From Bifidobacterium choerinum (lineage in GTDB: Bacteria > Actinomycetota > Actinomycetes > Actinomycetales > Bifidobacteriaceae): a stretch of DNA of 64,000 nucleotides. Below are positions 45,743 through 54,972 of this stretch, piece by piece (positions within the stretch are counted from its first letter, which is position 1; each line of letters starts with the position of its first letter). The notes under the pieces were generated by a model. It did no database searches. It saw nothing but the letters and a program-made list of their open reading frames with translations, and had not been told where the DNA came from. The DNA lies in NCBI RefSeq assembly GCF_000741135.1, contig NZ_JGYU01000002.1:437880-501879 (forward strand). The letters are read 5' to 3'. Position numbers and translations under genes: made by a program.

Positions 45743-47192
45743 TGTGGACGCTGTCGGGCCACGCCTCGCCGCCCATCTCGACCGGCTTCATCGGCACGCG
45801 CGTGCGCTTGTCGTTGATGCGCGCGGCCACGTAGTCGGCGACCTGCGTCAGTGCGACGCGCTCCTGGCGCATCGAGTCGCGCTCGCGGATCGTCACGGCC
45901 TGATCGTCGAGCGTGTCGAAGTCGACGGTGATGCACAGCGGCGTGCCGATCTCGTCCTGACGGCGGTAGCGGCGTCCGATCGCGCCGGACTCGTCGTAGT
46001 CGATCATCCAGTCGTTGAGACGCAGATCGGAGGCGAGGTCCTGCGCGATCTTCTGCAGATCGGGCTTCTTGCTCAGCGGCAGCACGGCGGCCTTCATCGG
46101 CGCGAGGCGCGGGTCGAGGCGCAGCACGGTGCGCTTGTCGACGCCGCCCTTCGTGTTCGGCGCCTCGTCGACGTCGTAGGCGTCGACAAGGAAGGCCATC
46201 AGCGAGCGTGACAGGCCGGCCGCCGGCTCGATGACGTACGGGATGTACTTCTCGCCGGTCGCCTGGTTGAAGTAGCTCAGGTCCTCGCCGGAATGCTCGG
46301 AATGCGCGCCGAGGTCGAAGTCGGTGCGGTTCGCGATGCCCTCGAGCTCGCCCCAGTCGGAGCCCTGGAAGCCGAAGCGGTACTCGATGTCGACGGTGCG
46401 CTTCGAATAGTGCGCGAGCTTCTCCTTCGGATGCTCGTAGTGGCGCAGGTTCTCCGGCTTGACGCCGAGGTCGAGGTACCACTGCGTGCGCGCGTCGATC
46501 CAGTACTGCTGCCACGCCTCGTCGGTGCCCGGCTCGACGAAGAACTCCATCTCCATCTGCTCGAACTCGCGCGTGCGGAAGATGAAGTTGCCCGGCGTGA
46601 TCTCGTTGCGGAAGCTCTTGCCGGTGTTCGCGATGCCGAACGGCGGCTTCGAACGCGAGCTCGTCATGACGTTCTTGAAGTCGACGAAGATGCCCTGCGC
46701 CGTCTCCGGACGCAGGTAGTGCAGCGAGTTGTCGTCCTCGACCGGTCCCAGATGCGTGCGCAGCATCATGTTGAAGTCGCGCGGCTCGGTCCAGTTGCCG
46801 CGGGTGCCGCAGTCGGGGCACACGATGTCCTTGAGGCCGTTCGGCGGCATCTGGTCGTCGTGCTTCTCGGCGTAGGACTCCTCGAGCTTGTCGGCGCGGT
46901 GGCGCTTGTGGCAGGTGAGGCATTCGATGAGCGGGTCGTTGAAGACCGAGACGTGACCGGAGGCGACCCAGACGGCCGACGGCAGGATGATCGACGTGTC
47001 GACGCCGACGACGTCGGGGCGCGTGACGACCATCGCGCGCCACCATTCGCGCTTGATGTTGTCCTTGAGCGCCACGCCGAGCGGACCGTAGTCCCATGCG
47101 GAGCGCGTGCCGCCGTAGATTTCGCCTGCCGGGAATACGAAGCCGCGACGCTTGGCGAGGGAGACGACTTCATCAAGTTTGGAATTAGCCAC
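45717..47192 (-). CDS. glyS: Glycyl-tRNA synthetase (single-chain class II)
   Basis: Charges tRNA-Gly. The 491-residue dimeric alpha2 type has [22 protein letters not shown] (in part), motif 2 [21 protein letters not shown] (in part), a [16 protein letters not shown] zinc-binding insertion, motif 3 and the anticodon-binding domain ([21 protein letters not shown]). The start is GTG with AAGGTG seven bases upstream. It is divergent from the thiamine operon and has its own terminator. Confidence 0.96.
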   Translation of the reverse strand: MANSKLDEVVSLAKRRGFVFPAGEIYGGTRSAWDYGPLGVALKDNIKREWWRAMVVTRPDVVGVDTSIILPSAVWVASGHVSVFNDPLIECLTCHKRHRADKLEESYAEKHDDQMPPNGLKDIVCPDCGTRGNWTEPRDFNMMLRTHLGPVEDDNSLHYLRPETAQGIFVDFKNVMTSSRSKPPFGIANTGKSFRNEITPGNFIFRTREFEQMEMEFFVEPGTDEAWQQYWIDARTQWYLDLGVKPENLRHYEHPKEKLAHYSKRTVDIEYRFGFQGSDWGELEGIANRTDFDLGAHSEHSGEDLSYFNQATGEKYIPYVIEPAAGLSRSLMAFLVDAYDVDEAPNTKGGVDKRTVLRLDPRLAPMKAAVLPLSKKPDLQKIAQDLASDLRLNDWMIDYDESGAIGRRYRRQDEIGTPLCITVDFDTLDDQAVTIRERDSMRQERVALTQVADYVAARINDKRTRVPMKPVEMGGEAWPDSVHIAQAGGLY

Positions 47193-47311
47193 AATGCACC
47201 TTCTGGTTTGAACGGTTTGGGGACTTACGTCAACGTCCGCATCCTACCGTCATATCGTGACACGCCGCGGCCGGCGCGGCACTGTCCCAAGCCGCCGATA
47301 CGTTCGTGATG

Positions 47312-47406
47312 TGCAGGGGAACTTCCGCATGGGAACGTGCGGGAAGTTGAGAGAGGCCACGCGCCTGACCCTTTGAACCTGTTTGGGTAACGCCATCGTA
47401 GGGAGT
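47312..47406 (+). promoter_or_regulatory. TPP riboswitch (THI element)
   Basis: The conserved thiamine-pyrophosphate aptamer features are present in order: GTTGAGAGAGGCC, GACCCTTTGAACCTG, GGGTAACGCC and CGTAGGGAG. A variable hairpin (CTTCCGCATGGGAACGTGCGGGAAG) forms the P3-side extension. The closing GGGAG also serves as ribosome-binding site eight bases before the thiM ATG, which suggests translational control of the thi operon. Confidence 0.95.
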
Positions 47407-47412
47407 CAACAT

Positions 47413-48306
47413 ATGTCCAAGGCAACGACAGCCGACCATCACGATCTCGCAGCCGACGACGCGCTGCGCATGTCGATCCGCCGGGCCGTGCTCGACGTGC
47501 GCGCACGCACGCCGCTCGCGCAGTCCTTCACGAACTTCGTCACGATCAACCTTGTCGCGAACGCGCAGCTCGCCGCAGGCGGCACCGCCGCGATGAGCTA
47601 CCTGCCCGACGACGTCATCGACATCGCCGCGATGTGCGGCGCCACCTACATCAACGTCGGCACGCTGCTGCCGTTCTACAAGGACGCGCTCGGCGAGATC
47701 ACGGCCTCGCTGCACGAGGCCGGCCACCGCTGGGTGCTCGACCCGGTCGCCGCCGGACTCGGCGCGACGCGCACGGCGATCCTCAAGGCGATGCGCGACA
47801 CGCCGCCGTCGCTCGTGCGCGCGAACGCGTCCGAGGTCATCGCGCTCGACGCGCTGTGGGGGCTGTCCGACGGCTCCGACGTGACCGACGGCCCGGCCGG
47901 CGTCGAGTCGACCGACGACGTCGACACCGCGCTCGGCGCCGCGAAGCGCGTCGCGAAACATCTGCGCGCGGGCGACCCCGACGGCCTCGGCGCCGTCGCC
48001 GTCTCCGGCGAGACCGACCTCGTCACCGACGGCGAACGGGTGTTCCGTCTGCCCGGCGGCGACATGATGATGACGAAGATCACCGGCGCCGGCTGCGCGC
48101 TCGGCGGCGTGGCCGCCACCTATCTGTGCGTCGCGGAGCCGCTCGTCGCGGCGCTCGCCGCATCCCTGCTGTTCGACCGCGCCGGGGAGCGCGCGGCGGC
48201 CGAGTCCCACGGACCCGGCTCGTTCCAGACCGAGTTCCTCGACGCCCTATGGGCAATCGACGCCGACACCGTGTCGACGTCCACGATTCTGGAGGCGAAT
48301 CGATGA
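47413..48306 (+). CDS. thiM: Hydroxyethylthiazole kinase
   Basis: Phosphorylates the thiazole alcohol for salvage into thiamine. The 297-residue ribokinase-like protein has SFTNFVTINLVANAQLAAGG, the MSYLPDD segment, WVLDPVAAG, RANASEVIAL and the anion hole GDMMMTKITGAGCALGG. It is directly behind the TPP riboswitch, and its stop overlaps the thiE start (ATGA). An upstream in-frame ATG lies within the riboswitch and is not used. Confidence 0.96.
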   Translation: MSKATTADHHDLAADDALRMSIRRAVLDVRARTPLAQSFTNFVTINLVANAQLAAGGTAAMSYLPDDVIDIAAMCGATYINVGTLLPFYKDALGEITASLHEAGHRWVLDPVAAGLGATRTAILKAMRDTPPSLVRANASEVIALDALWGLSDGSDVTDGPAGVESTDDVDTALGAAKRVAKHLRAGDPDGLGAVAVSGETDLVTDGERVFRLPGGDMMMTKITGAGCALGGVAATYLCVAEPLVAALAASLLFDRAGERAAAESHGPGSFQTEFLDALWAIDADTVSTSTILEANR

Positions 48307-50267
48307 CCGCTGCATTCCCGTATCCATCCATGCGCAGGTCCTTCGACCTGCGGTTCTACTTCGTCATCGGCCCCGACGACTGCAAGGGGCGCACGCTCCT
48401 CGACGTCGTCTCGAAGGCGCTCGACGGCGGCGCGAGCTTCGTCCAGCTGCGCGCGAAGCACGCCGATGTCGCCGACATCGTCTCGATGGCCGCCGACATC
48501 GCCGAGGAGATCCGCGGCCACCATCTCGACGACCGCGTCGCCTTCGTCATCGACGACCGCGTCGACGCCGCGATCGAGGCGCGCCACCGCGGCATCAAGG
48601 TCGACGGCGTCCACATCGGCCAGGACGACCTCTCCCCCGAGGAGGCGCGGCGCCTGCTCGGCAACGACGCGATCGTCGGCCTGTCGGCGAACACGCCCGA
48701 GCAGGTCGAGGCCGCGAACGCGCTGCCGGCCGGTACGATCGACTACATCGGCGCCGGCCCGCTGCACGCGACGGCGACGAAGCCCGAGGCGGGCGTCGCC
48801 GGCAAGGCCAAGACGCTCGACGCCGAGCAGATCAACGCGCTGTGCGACAAGAGCCTCTACCCGCTCGTCGTCGGCGGCGGCGTGCACGTCGACGACGTGC
48901 CGATGCTCGCCGACACCTACGCCGACGGCTGGTTCGTCGTCTCGGCGATCGCCGCGGCCGACGACCCCGAGGTCGCCACGCAACGGCTCGTCGACGCGTG
49001 GACGGCCGTGCGCGGCGACGCGCGCCACGGCTACGAGGAGACGGTCGGCACGCCGGTGAAGCTGCCGGCAGTGCTGTCGATCGCGACGACCGACTCCTCC
49101 GGCGGCGCGGGCATCGCCGCCGACCTCAAGACGATGCTCGCCAACGACGTCTACGGCGAATGCGTCATTGCCGGCATCACCGCGCAGAACACGACCGGAG
49201 TGCAGGCGATCGCGTCGGTCGACGCGGCGCTCATCGGAGCGCAGATCGACTCGGTCTTCGACGACATCCGCCCGACGGCCGTCAAGATCGGCGTCGTCGT
49301 CGGCCGCGAGGCGATCGAGACGGTCGCCGCGAAGCTGCGCGCGCACGGCGCGAAACATGTCGTCGTCGACCCGGTCATGGTCGCGACGAGCGGCTCGTCG
49401 CTCGCCGACGACGAATCGGTCGTCACGATGACGCGCGAGCTGTTCCCGCTCGCCGAGGTCATCACGCCGAACATCCCGGAGACGTCCACGCTCGTCGGCG
49501 AGGCGATCGACGGCCGCGACGCGATGGAGCGCGCCGCGCGCACGCTCGCCGAACGCTACGGCTGCGCGGCGCTCGTCAAGGGCGGCCACGGCACGAACGA
49601 CGCGAGCGACGTGCTCGTCTGGCCCGGCGGCGACGTGCGCTGGTTCGAGGGCGAGCGCATCGCGAACACGAACACGCACGGCACCGGCTGCACGTTGTCG
49701 TCGGCGATCGCCTCGCGGCTCGCACTCGGCGACACGCTCGGCGACGCCGTCGCGAACGCGAAGGCGTATCTGGGCGGCGCGCTGCGCGCACAGCTCGACC
49801 TCGGCGCGGCGCCGGCCCGATGGACCACGGCTGGGCGCGCCACTGAGCGCATATCCCCGACCATCACCAACGCGAAAGGAACCGCCATGCCACAGACGCC
49901 GGACCGCAACGCCGTCCGCCAGCAGGTGCCGACCGACAAGGACGGCAAGCCGATCATCAACACCGTCGCCGCCGTCGCGATCGCGCCGAGCGGCGTCGGC
50001 GCCGAGCTGAGCGAGTACGTCTCGCAGGCCGTCGCCGTCATCCGCGACTCGGGGCTGCCGAACGAGACGAACGCGATGTTCACGAACATCGAGGGCGATC
50101 TCGACGACGTGCTGCGCGTCGTGCGCGACGCGACGATGAAGCTCGCCGAGCAGGGCTACCGCACCGGCGTGAGCCTCAAGCTCGACATCCGCCCCGGATT
50201 CAGCGGGCAGATGGCCGAGAAGCCGGCGCTCGTCGACGAGATCATCGCGGCCGGCCAGAACGACTGA
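48303..50267 (+). CDS. thiED: ThiE-ThiD bifunctional thiamine synthesis protein read through into a thiamine-binding domain
   Basis: Residues about 1-235 are thiamine-phosphate synthase ThiE (FVQLRAKHADVADI, VHIGQDDLSPEEAR, GLSANTPEQV, DYIGAGPLHATATKP). Residues about 250-505 are HMP/HMP-P kinase ThiD (TTDSSGGAGIAADLKTM, DPVMVATSGSSL, NTNTHGTGCTLSSAIA). The frame then continues without a stop through a linker to an MTH1187/YkoF-like domain, 654 residues in all. The neighbouring frame ends AGPMDHGWARH-stop (49844-49846), a normal ThiD tail. A tandem GGCGC duplication (49803-49812) explains the change: deleting one copy gives a 512-residue ThiED. The fusion is therefore probably recent or an assembly error. 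Confidence 0.9.
   Translation: MTAAFPYPSMRRSFDLRFYFVIGPDDCKGRTLLDVVSKALDGGASFVQLRAKHADVADIVSMAADIAEEIRGHHLDDRVAFVIDDRVDAAIEARHRGIKVDGVHIGQDDLSPEEARRLLGNDAIVGLSANTPEQVEAANALPAGTIDYIGAGPLHATATKPEAGVAGKAKTLDAEQINALCDKSLYPLVVGGGVHVDDVPMLADTYADGWFVVSAIAAADDPEVATQRLVDAWTAVRGDARHGYEETVGTPVKLPAVLSIATTDSSGGAGIAADLKTMLANDVYGECVIAGITAQNTTGVQAIASVDAALIGAQIDSVFDDIRPTAVKIGVVVGREAIETVAAKLRAHGAKHVVVDPVMVATSGSSLADDESVVTMTRELFPLAEVITPNIPETSTLVGEAIDGRDAMERAARTLAERYGCAALVKGGHGTNDASDVLVWPGGDVRWFEGERIANTNTHGTGCTLSSAIASRLALGDTLGDAVANAKAYLGGALRAQLDLGAAPARWTTAGRATERISPTITNAKGTAMPQTPDRNAVRQQVPTDKDGKPIINTVAAVAIAPSGVGAELSEYVSQAVAVIRDSGLPNETNAMFTNIEGDLDDVLRVVRDATMKLAEQGYRTGVSLKLDIRPGFSGQMAEKPALVDEIIAAGQND
49887..50267 (+). 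CDS. Thiamine-binding protein (MTH1187/YkoF-like, DUF77), internal start
   Basis: The 126-residue product NTVAAVAIAPSGVGAELSEY...GFSGQMAEKPALVDEIIA belongs to the small MTH1187 family that binds thiamine or its pyrimidine part. AAAGGA lies six bases before the ATG at 49887, so it was clearly a separate third gene of the operon. It is in the same frame as thiED, and with the thiD stop lost both the fused and the free form could be made. Confidence 0.78.
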   Translation: MPQTPDRNAVRQQVPTDKDGKPIINTVAAVAIAPSGVGAELSEYVSQAVAVIRDSGLPNETNAMFTNIEGDLDDVLRVVRDATMKLAEQGYRTGVSLKLDIRPGFSGQMAEKPALVDEIIAAGQND

Positions 50268-50302
50268 GCGCGCGGATACGCCGCGCAGCCGCAGCGGACG
50301 CG

Positions 50303-50345
50303 GTGAAGCCCCGGGGATGACGGTCCGTCATCCCCGGGGCTTCAC
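50303..50345. terminator. 20-bp hairpin between the thi operon and the GH32 gene
   Basis: GTGAAGCCCCGGGGATGACG (50303-50322) pairs perfectly with 50326-50345 around a three-base loop. It lies between two convergent genes and probably ends both transcripts. No U tract is present on either side. Confidence 0.8.
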
Positions 50346-50363
50346 ATATCGTCGCCGGCCGGA

Positions 50364-51944
50364 TCAGTCGAGGCCGATCGACGCGAGCGTGTGCATCGTC
50401 AGATCGTTGAGATGCGCCGCGCCGGATTCGCTGACGAGTCCGATCGCGCGCGGCCCCTCGGACGGGAACGAGTACGAGCTCATCGCGTGCTTGCCGCCGT
50501 TGACGTAGACCTCGACGCAGCCGCGGTCGACGAAGACGCGCAGGTCGAGCGTGCCGGAGGCGAGCTCGCCTTCGGACAGCGGCGCGACGCGGTAGCCGCG
50601 GTCGCCGTTGGCGACGTTCTGGCGGTCGATGATGACGCCGCCGATCTGCGCATCGTAGACGACCGCCGTGTAGTGGCCGTCGCCGGTCATGTGCACGTGC
50701 AGCCCGGCGCGTTCGGCGTCGGTGCGCGCGAGGTCGATGCTCATCTCGATCTCGACGGCGCCGCCGTCGTCCTCGACGACCGTCGCGCATTCGTTGACGC
50801 CCAGGTCGAGCGGGCCGAGGCCGATCGTGCCGGCGCGCAGGCCGCGCATCTCGGCGACCGGCGCGGTGACGAGGTCGCCGTCGGCGTCCATCGTGATCTC
50901 GCGCGGCAGCGTGAGGTTGCCGCACCAGCCGTCCTCCTCCATCGGGATCGGCGCGACGAAGGGGCTCATCCAGCCGACCATGATCTGCCGTCCGTCGGCG
51001 TGGAAGGACTGCGGCGCATAGAAGTTGTGCCCCTCGTCCCACAGGCGGAACTCCGTCTCGGGCTCGAAGGCCTCCCCCGGGCGCCAGGCGCCGATCATGT
51101 AGCCGGCGTTGTTGACGTTGCGGTTCATGAAGCCGGACGGCTTCGCGCCCATCGCCGAGAAGCCGATGACCCACTTCTCGTCGCCTGCGGCGTCGCGGAT
51201 CGGGAAGAAGTCGGGGCATTCGAGCATGAAGACATCCGGGTCCGGATGCTCGAACAGCACGCGCTCGAAGCTCCAGTGCGTCATGTCGTCGGAGGTGTAC
51301 AGCCACATCTGGCCGCGGTGCTCCTTCGACGAGACGCCGAAGGTCATGTACCATGTGTCGCCGGTCTTCCACACCTTCGGGTCGCGGAAGTGGTGGTCGA
51401 TCTCGTCGGTCGGGCAGTCGATGATCATGCCCTGCTTCGTGAACGTCGTCATGTCGTCGTCGTCCGGCCTCGCGAGCATCTGCACCTGCCAGTCGCCGCC
51501 GGTGTTGTCCTTGCCGTTGGCCCAGCGGTGGCCGGTGTAGTATATCCACGGCCTGCCGTCGTCGCCGATGACGGCCGAGCCGGAGAAGACGCCGTGGCGT
51601 TCCTGCTCGAGGCTCGGCGCGAAGGCGATCGGCTCGCGGCGCCAGTGCAGCATGTCCGGTGACGAGACGTGGCCCCAGTGCATCGGACCCCACTGCGTGC
51701 CGTAGGGGTGCAGCTGGTAGAACACGTGCCAGCGGCCGTCGTAGCGGCACAGGCCGTTCGGATCGTTGATCCAGCCGCCGTTCGAGGCGATGTGGAACTT
51801 CGGGTACCAGCGGTCGTTGCGCGTCGCGGCGAGCGCGGCGACGCCGGCTTCGGCGAGCCTGAGCTGCTCGGCGTGGTCGGCGATCGGCGTGAGCTGCGGA
51901 TCGGCGGACGTCGCGGCGGATGGCGTGAAGGTTGCGTTGGTCAT
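50364..51944 (-). CDS. GH32 beta-fructofuranosidase (sucrose/fructooligosaccharide hydrolase)
   Basis: Releases fructose from sucrose and short fructans. The 526-residue protein has the three GH32 signatures with catalytic residues: GGWINDPNGL (nucleophile Asp61), HFRDPKV (Asp187, transition-state stabiliser) and LECPDFF (acid/base Glu241). A C-terminal beta-sandwich follows (about 370-526). No signal peptide is present, so it is cytoplasmic and acts on imported sugar. It is 73 bases downstream of a LacY-type permease, with a LacI regulator upstream. The set resembles bifidobacterial CscA/CscB/CscR. Confidence 0.94.
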   Translation of the reverse strand: MTNATFTPSAATSADPQLTPIADHAEQLRLAEAGVAALAATRNDRWYPKFHIASNGGWINDPNGLCRYDGRWHVFYQLHPYGTQWGPMHWGHVSSPDMLHWRREPIAFAPSLEQERHGVFSGSAVIGDDGRPWIYYTGHRWANGKDNTGGDWQVQMLARPDDDDMTTFTKQGMIIDCPTDEIDHHFRDPKVWKTGDTWYMTFGVSSKEHRGQMWLYTSDDMTHWSFERVLFEHPDPDVFMLECPDFFPIRDAAGDEKWVIGFSAMGAKPSGFMNRNVNNAGYMIGAWRPGEAFEPETEFRLWDEGHNFYAPQSFHADGRQIMVGWMSPFVAPIPMEEDGWCGNLTLPREITMDADGDLVTAPVAEMRGLRAGTIGLGPLDLGVNECATVVEDDGGAVEIEMSIDLARTDAERAGLHVHMTGDGHYTAVVYDAQIGGVIIDRQNVANGDRGYRVAPLSEGELASGTLDLRVFVDRGCVEVYVNGGKHAMSSYSFPSEGPRAIGLVSESGAAHLNDLTMHTLASIGLD

Positions 51945-52017
51945 GATGGGTCTTTCTCTCGTGCGTTCACTCGGAACGCGCTATCGGAAACTATCGGGAA
52001 CGGGTCTGGCCGGGAGG

Positions 52018-53349
52018 TCACATGTCCTCGGAGTCGGCGGACAGCACGGCCTCGTCGGCCGCGAGCGACGGCGTCTTCTTCGAGTCGCGGATGAACGGGT
52101 CGCCGTCGACCTGCTCGTCGTCGCGCTTGATGACGAAGAACCCGTAGATCGTCGCCGCCAGCACGATGCCGGAGATCGACAGGAACGTCGCGCGGTCGCC
52201 CATGCGGTCGTGCAGCATGCCGAGCGGCGTCGAGAAGACGACCTGGCCGATCTGCGAGGCGATCTGGAAGCCGACCATGTACAGCGTCGCCGAGAGCTTC
52301 GGGTTGAAGTGGAGCGTGAAGTAGCGGAAGGCCGGCAGGCAGAACAGCGGCACTTCGATCGCGTGGAACATCTTGACGATCGAGACCGCGACCGGGTCGT
52401 GGAAGACGCCGCACAGGCCGATGCGCAGGAACATGACGGTCGAGCCGAGCAGCAGCGCGTTGCGCACGCCGATCTTGCGCATGATGATCGGCACGACGCC
52501 CATCATCGCCGATTCGCAGAACACCTGCACCGAGTTGAGCGTGCCGTAGACGGCGTTGCCGGTCGCCTCGCTCGGGAACAGCGACGCGTAGTAGGTCGGG
52601 AACATCTGCTGGTCGAAGACCGTGTAGAACGTGTTCGTCAGCAGCATGAAGACGATGAGCACCCACAGCGCCGGCATCTTCAGGACGTGCGCCATCTCCT
52701 TGAGCGTCGGGTTCGACGGCGCGGCGTTCGGGTCGGCGGCCTCCTTGAGCGCCTCGCGCTGCTCGGCCGGGTACCACGTCAGGTACACGATGAGCATGCC
52801 GACGCCGAAGGCGGAGCCGATCCAGAAGTTGATCATCGGGTTGACGTTGAACACGAAGCCGGCGACGAGCGCGACGATCGCGTAGCCGAAGGAGCCCCAG
52901 GCGCGCGACTGGCCGTATTCGAAGCCGAAGCGGCGGCTGTAGCGTTCGGCCACGGCCTCGATGAGCGAGCAGCCCGCCATGAATCCGGCCGACAGCACGA
53001 TCGAGCCGATGAACGCGGCCGCCATCATGTTCGTCTTCATCAGCGGCGCGTAGATGAACTGCACGAAGGGGCCGACGAGCGCGGCGATGACCGAGATGAC
53101 GATGACGAGCCGGCGCTTCAATCCGAGGTTGTCCTGGATGAGCCCGTAGCAGAACATGAGCACGAGCGTGGCGAGCGAGTTGATCGAGTAGATCGTGCCG
53201 ACCTCGGCGCCGTTGAGTCCCATCGAGTTGAGCCAGCGCTGGAAGAACGACCACCAGATGCCCCACGAGCAGAAGAACAGGAAGATGCCCGTCGAGCTTT
53301 GCAGATAGGAGGGGTTCCTCCACACCTTCGCGGTTGTTGATGTTGCCAT
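52018..53349 (-). CDS. LacY-family oligosaccharide:proton symporter (sucrose permease-like)
   Basis: This 443-residue protein has twelve membrane helices and MFS LacY-family features: FFCSWGIWWSFFQRWL in helix 1, GLIQDNLGLKRRLV between helices 2 and 3, and SRAWGSFGYAI in helix 5. The linkage to a GH32 enzyme suggests sucrose or short fructooligosaccharides as substrate, taken up with protons. The C-terminal tail is acidic. Three operator-like palindromes lie upstream (158-242 bases before the start). Confidence 0.92.
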   Translation of the reverse strand: MATSTTAKVWRNPSYLQSSTGIFLFFCSWGIWWSFFQRWLNSMGLNGAEVGTIYSINSLATLVLMFCYGLIQDNLGLKRRLVIVISVIAALVGPFVQFIYAPLMKTNMMAAAFIGSIVLSAGFMAGCSLIEAVAERYSRRFGFEYGQSRAWGSFGYAIVALVAGFVFNVNPMINFWIGSAFGVGMLIVYLTWYPAEQREALKEAADPNAAPSNPTLKEMAHVLKMPALWVLIVFMLLTNTFYTVFDQQMFPTYYASLFPSEATGNAVYGTLNSVQVFCESAMMGVVPIIMRKIGVRNALLLGSTVMFLRIGLCGVFHDPVAVSIVKMFHAIEVPLFCLPAFRYFTLHFNPKLSATLYMVGFQIASQIGQVVFSTPLGMLHDRMGDRATFLSISGIVLAATIYGFFVIKRDDEQVDGDPFIRDSKKTPSLAADEAVLSADSEDM

Positions 53350-53506
53350 GATGAACCTCGTTGTCAGGGCTTGGGAAAGCCGTATGCATGACGCCCGGGC
53401 CCGCCCGTGCGGCGGCCCCGGGCGGCCCGCTTCCGCGGATCCGCCGTATGGGCATCACTCCCGTCGGCTGTGTCGTTCGTGATGTCCGGATGGCTTCATC
53501 ATAGTT

Positions 53507-53536
53507 CGTCAATCGATTGACGTCAAACGATTGACG
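53507..53536. promoter_or_regulatory. Two overlapping LacI-type operators
   Basis: CGTCAATCGATTGACG (53507-53522) is a perfect 16-bp palindrome. CGTCAAACGATTGACG (53521-53536) is near-perfect and shares two bases with it. The central CG and length fit a LacI-family repressor site for the permease-GH32 operon. Confidence 0.85.
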
Positions 53537-53575
53537 AACGTCGACACAACGACGTCGAAGCATTGAAGCACATAA

Positions 53576-53591
53576 CGTCAATCGTTTGACG
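53576..53591. promoter_or_regulatory. Third LacI-type operator
   Basis: CGTCAATCGTTTGACG matches the other two sites with one or two differences. It is 55 bases (about five helical turns) from the middle site and close to the end of the regulator gene, allowing looping or cooperative binding. Confidence 0.82.
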
Positions 53592-53629
53592 GATTTTGGG
53601 GGCATCGTCGATGGCGCGGACGGGCGTCG

Positions 53630-54727
53630 TCACGGCGTGTCGCGCCGAGCGGCGGACGTCGGGCACCGGCGCGCCGCCCAGCGCGCGCCGCGCACCGACG
53701 CCTTCTCGATGAGCGTGCAGTGCACCTTCGCCGGAGCCGGCGTGTCGAGCAGCGGCATGACGGCCGTCGTGCGCGGCCATGTCGATTCGTTGATCGCCCG
53801 CCCCTCGATCCACGCGACGAGGCGGTTCGCGGCCCAGTATCCCATCTCGTAGTGCGGCAGCTCGATCGTCGTCAGCTGCGGCTCGAGCGTCTCGGCGAAG
53901 ACTCGGTGGTTGTCGACGCCGACGACCGAGACGTCGTCGCCGATCGCCAGTCCCCTGCGCGCGGCGGCCTCGTAGACGTACCAGGCGCGTGCGTCGTTGA
54001 AGCAGAAGAAGCCGTCGGGCCGTTCGGCGTCGAACAGCTCCTCGACGGCGCGCAACGCGGGGCCGTTGTTGAGCACGTCGCGGCGCAGCCGTTCGTCGAC
54101 GTCGATCCCGTGGTCGACAAGCGCCTGCCGGTATCCTTCGAGACGCCCGGTCTGCGCGATCATCGGCTCGGCGCAGCCGACGTAGGCGATGCGCCGGCAG
54201 CCGGCGTCGATGAGCCGCGTCGTCGCGTCGTAGCCGATGCGGAACTCGTCCGGCTCGATCGACGGGAAGCGGTGCGCGGCGTCGGTCGCGTCGACGAGCA
54301 CGAGCGGCAAGCGCGTCAGTGACCGCGGCACGTCGACGACGCGGTTCGACATCGCCGAATAGAGGAAGCCGTCGACGCCGTAGCGGCGCAGCGCGTCGAC
54401 CTCGCCGTCGATCGCCTGCGCGTCGTCGCCGCTGACGGTGAGCAGCACGTAGCCGAGCGCGCTGAGCGCGTCCTGCGCGCCCTGGATCATGCCGCCCGCG
54501 TACGGCGTCGTCGCGACCTCGACGCTGATGAAGCCGACGATGTGCGTGCGGCTCGTGCGCAGCGAGCGCGCGAGCGCGTTCGGCTGGTAGCCCATCGCGT
54601 CGGCCGCCTCGCGCACGCGCCGCGCGACCTGCGGCTTGACGCGGCCGCCGTCCCTGCCGTTGAGCACGAGCGAGACCGTGGAGACCGAGACCCCGACGCG
54701 CTGTGCGATCTGCTTCATCGTCGTCAT
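53630..54727 (-). CDS. LacI-family transcriptional regulator of the sucrose locus
   Basis: The 365-residue protein begins with the LacI helix-turn-helix (IAQRVGVSVSTVSLVLNG, 7-24) and hinge helix (NALARSLRTSRTHIVGF), followed by a periplasmic-binding-like sugar domain (YAGGMIQGAQDAL, FFCFNDARAWYVYEAA, ELPHYEMGYWAANRL). It lies upstream of the permease and GH32 genes in the same direction, with three operators between. The start at 54727 has GGAG five bases before it. A sucrose- or fructose-related effector is likely but unproven. Confidence 0.93.
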   Translation of the reverse strand: MTTMKQIAQRVGVSVSTVSLVLNGRDGGRVKPQVARRVREAADAMGYQPNALARSLRTSRTHIVGFISVEVATTPYAGGMIQGAQDALSALGYVLLTVSGDDAQAIDGEVDALRRYGVDGFLYSAMSNRVVDVPRSLTRLPLVLVDATDAAHRFPSIEPDEFRIGYDATTRLIDAGCRRIAYVGCAEPMIAQTGRLEGYRQALVDHGIDVDERLRRDVLNNGPALRAVEELFDAERPDGFFCFNDARAWYVYEAAARRGLAIGDDVSVVGVDNHRVFAETLEPQLTTIELPHYEMGYWAANRLVAWIEGRAINESTWPRTTAVMPLLDTPAPAKVHCTLIEKASVRGARWAARRCPTSAARRDTP

Positions 54728-54831
54728 ATCTCCACGATAATTGCCGCGCGGATAATCGCCACGCCCGTCGTCGCCGCCGTCGCCTGCGGGCGCCGCCGAA
54801 CGCGCCGATGCCCACACCGTGGACTACACTG

Positions 54832-54851
54832 ACGTATCCGTTACGATACGT
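54832..54851. promoter_or_regulatory. Inverted repeat upstream of the ABC permease
   Basis: ACGTATC (54832-54838) and GATACGT (54845-54851) form a 7-bp inverted repeat with a six-base spacer. TACACT (54825-54830) just before it could be a -10 on the plus strand. The remaining 245 bases between the divergent lacI and permease genes show no riboswitch that I can recognise. Confidence 0.4.
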
Positions 54852-54972
54852 TGCGTCCGCCGCCAGCCGGCGGGCGATTACCTTTTCTGGTCGTGCGGCG
54901 GTGGACTCCTCACCTTGCCACAGCAAGCCGGCGGCCTTCCAGCGCGCACGGCGCGCAGAAAGCAAGGTGCCC

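Noticed and set aside
54752..54972. A second riboswitch upstream of the ABC permease
   Set aside because: No conserved TPP, FMN or other aptamer motifs could be found in the leader.
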